This document shows positions 63,401 through 64,000 of a DNA stretch of 64,000 nucleotides, one piece after another. Below the pieces are notes generated by a model. That model saw only the letters and a list, made by a program, of their open reading frames with translations. It was not told the origin of the DNA and made no database searches. Source of the stretch: Gammaproteobacteria bacterium. GTDB lineage: Bacteria; Pseudomonadota; Gammaproteobacteria; Eutrophobiales; Eutrophobiaceae. The stretch spans positions 124,001 to 188,000 of the forward strand of contig JAPOQU010000124.1 in the NCBI GenBank assembly GCA_026710545.1. Direction: 5' to 3'. The translations under genes were made by a program, and so were the position numbers. How positions within the stretch are numbered: the first letter of the stretch is position 1; each line of letters starts with the position of its first letter.

Positions 63401-64000
63401 ATGAGCACCCTGAAGGACAAACACGTGGTAATTACCGGCGGCGGCAGGGGTATAGGCGCGGCGATTGCAGATGAGATGAATCGGCTGGGCGCCAGGATTA
63501 CCCTGATGGGACGGGCGGAAGGAGCCTTGCATTCCAAGGCGAAACAACTGGATCGTTCATACTGTGTCCAGGTTGACGTAACTGATGACAAAGCCGTACA
63601 AGCAGGATTTGACGAAGCGGTAGCCGGGTTCGGTCCCGTTGATATCCTGGTGAACAATGCCGGAGCGGCTTTCAGCAGTCCGTTTGTTCGTGTCGACAGC
63701 AGGAACTGGGAGCAGGCAATAGCCGTCAATCTGAATGGTGTGTTTTACTGCAGCAGGCAGGCACTGGGCGGCATGCTGGAGGCCGATTGGGGCCGGATAG
63801 TCAATATCGCCAGCACTGCCGGGCTCACCGGCTATGCTTACGTTTCGGCGTATTGTGCAGCCAAGCACGGCGTCATCGGCCTGACCCGCTCGCTGGCGCT
63901 GGAACTGGCGGGGACCGGCATTACCGTCAATGCCATCTGTCCGGGTTATACCAATACCGACTTGATAACCGGGGCGATAACCACGATTATGGATAAAACC
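63401..64000 (+). CDS. Short-chain dehydrogenase/reductase (cut by window edge)
   Basis: First 200 residues of an SDR, open to the last base. The cofactor motif is TGGGRGIG (residues 12-19), NNAG is at 85-88, the catalytic Ser is in IASTAG (S138), and Tyr151/Lys155 are in YCAAKHG. PGYTNTD follows. The ATG has AGGT upstream. SDR proteins of this kind often oxidise 3-hydroxyacyl-CoA or ring hydroxyl groups in aromatic-CoA pathways; that assignment is by context only. Divergent from nirB. Confidence 0.9.
   Translation, partial: MSTLKDKHVVITGGGRGIGAAIADEMNRLGARITLMGRAEGALHSKAKQLDRSYCVQVDVTDDKAVQAGFDEAVAGFGPVDILVNNAGAAFSSPFVRVDSRNWEQAIAVNLNGVFYCSRQALGGMLEADWGRIVNIASTAGLTGYAYVSAYCAAKHGVIGLTRSLALELAGTGITVNAICPGYTNTDLITGAITTIMDKT

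Overview
The window looks like chromosome from a Gammaproteobacterium of moderate GC content. The evidence is the housekeeping gene order: rne/rluC divergent, then pdxJ-recO-era-rnc-lepB-lepA-mucD-rseA-rpoE on the minus strand, nadB divergent from rpoE, then ligA, smc, queF and dksA. I cannot place it to family. There are no rRNA or tRNA genes, CRISPR arrays, transposase genes or prophage genes that I can see.

Layout. (1) 1-19.6 kb is conserved core: RNase E (cut by the window edge), RluC, vitamin B6 synthesis, DNA repair, ribosome and RNA maturation, signal peptidase, EF4, the envelope-stress sigma factor with its anti-sigma factor and protease, NAD synthesis, DNA ligase, SMC, queuosine synthesis and DksA. 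Some usual neighbours are missing: no acpS after pdxJ, no rseB/mucB after rseA, and no zipA between smc and ligA. (2) 19.6-26.4 kb is a minus-strand operon: LLM flavin monooxygenase, alpha/beta hydrolase, both subunits of a tryptophan-tryptophylquinone (TTQ) amine dehydrogenase, a Rieske oxygenase alpha subunit and an Old Yellow Enzyme-type oxidoreductase. A TonB-dependent receptor is divergent from it. (3) 28.9-42.5 kb holds a three-subunit molybdenum hydroxylase (minus strand) and a plus-strand series: periplasmic NTF2-like protein, Tat-exported bicovalent-FAD oxidase, second LLM enzyme, HyuA-type subunit, a HyuB subunit fused to an acetone-carboxylase-gamma-like zinc domain, a second alpha/beta hydrolase paralogous to the first, and an Nramp-fold transporter lacking the metal-site motifs. 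(4) 42.5-55.8 kb is an aromatic-acid/CoA region: two acyl-CoA synthetases, SDR, DUF35 protein with a thiolase-like partner that lacks thiolase catalytic residues, ActP/DUF485 acid uptake, a Rieske dioxygenase alpha/beta pair, a flavin monooxygenase-OYE fusion of the aminobenzoyl/salicylyl-CoA type, MarR and RidA. (5) 56-60.4 kb encodes a complete Na+-pumping glutaconyl-CoA decarboxylase (A, a 42-residue D, B, C) followed by an acyl-CoA dehydrogenase. (6) 60.4-64 kb holds nirD and nirB and the start of another SDR.

How the genes may work together (inference): regions 2-5 look like one catabolic super-region. Outer-membrane uptake and periplasmic oxidation of an amine-bearing or N-heterocyclic compound would feed cytoplasmic oxygenation, ATP-dependent carboxylation or ring opening, CoA activation, retro-aldol or beta-oxidation steps, and finally glutaryl-CoA/glutaconyl-CoA with CO2 release coupled to Na+ export. 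Three enzyme types occur twice, once near each end (Rieske alpha, alpha/beta hydrolase, LLM), which suggests duplicated or parallel branches. No reductase for either Rieske enzyme, no ring-cleavage dioxygenase and no TTQ maturation genes (mauG/mauD/mauE) lie in the window.

A second theme is palindromic repeats. Four inverted-repeat elements or repeat half-copies (three different sequence families) overlap the stop codon of the gene they adjoin: era, the first Rieske alpha gene, the Nramp-like gene and the monooxygenase fusion.
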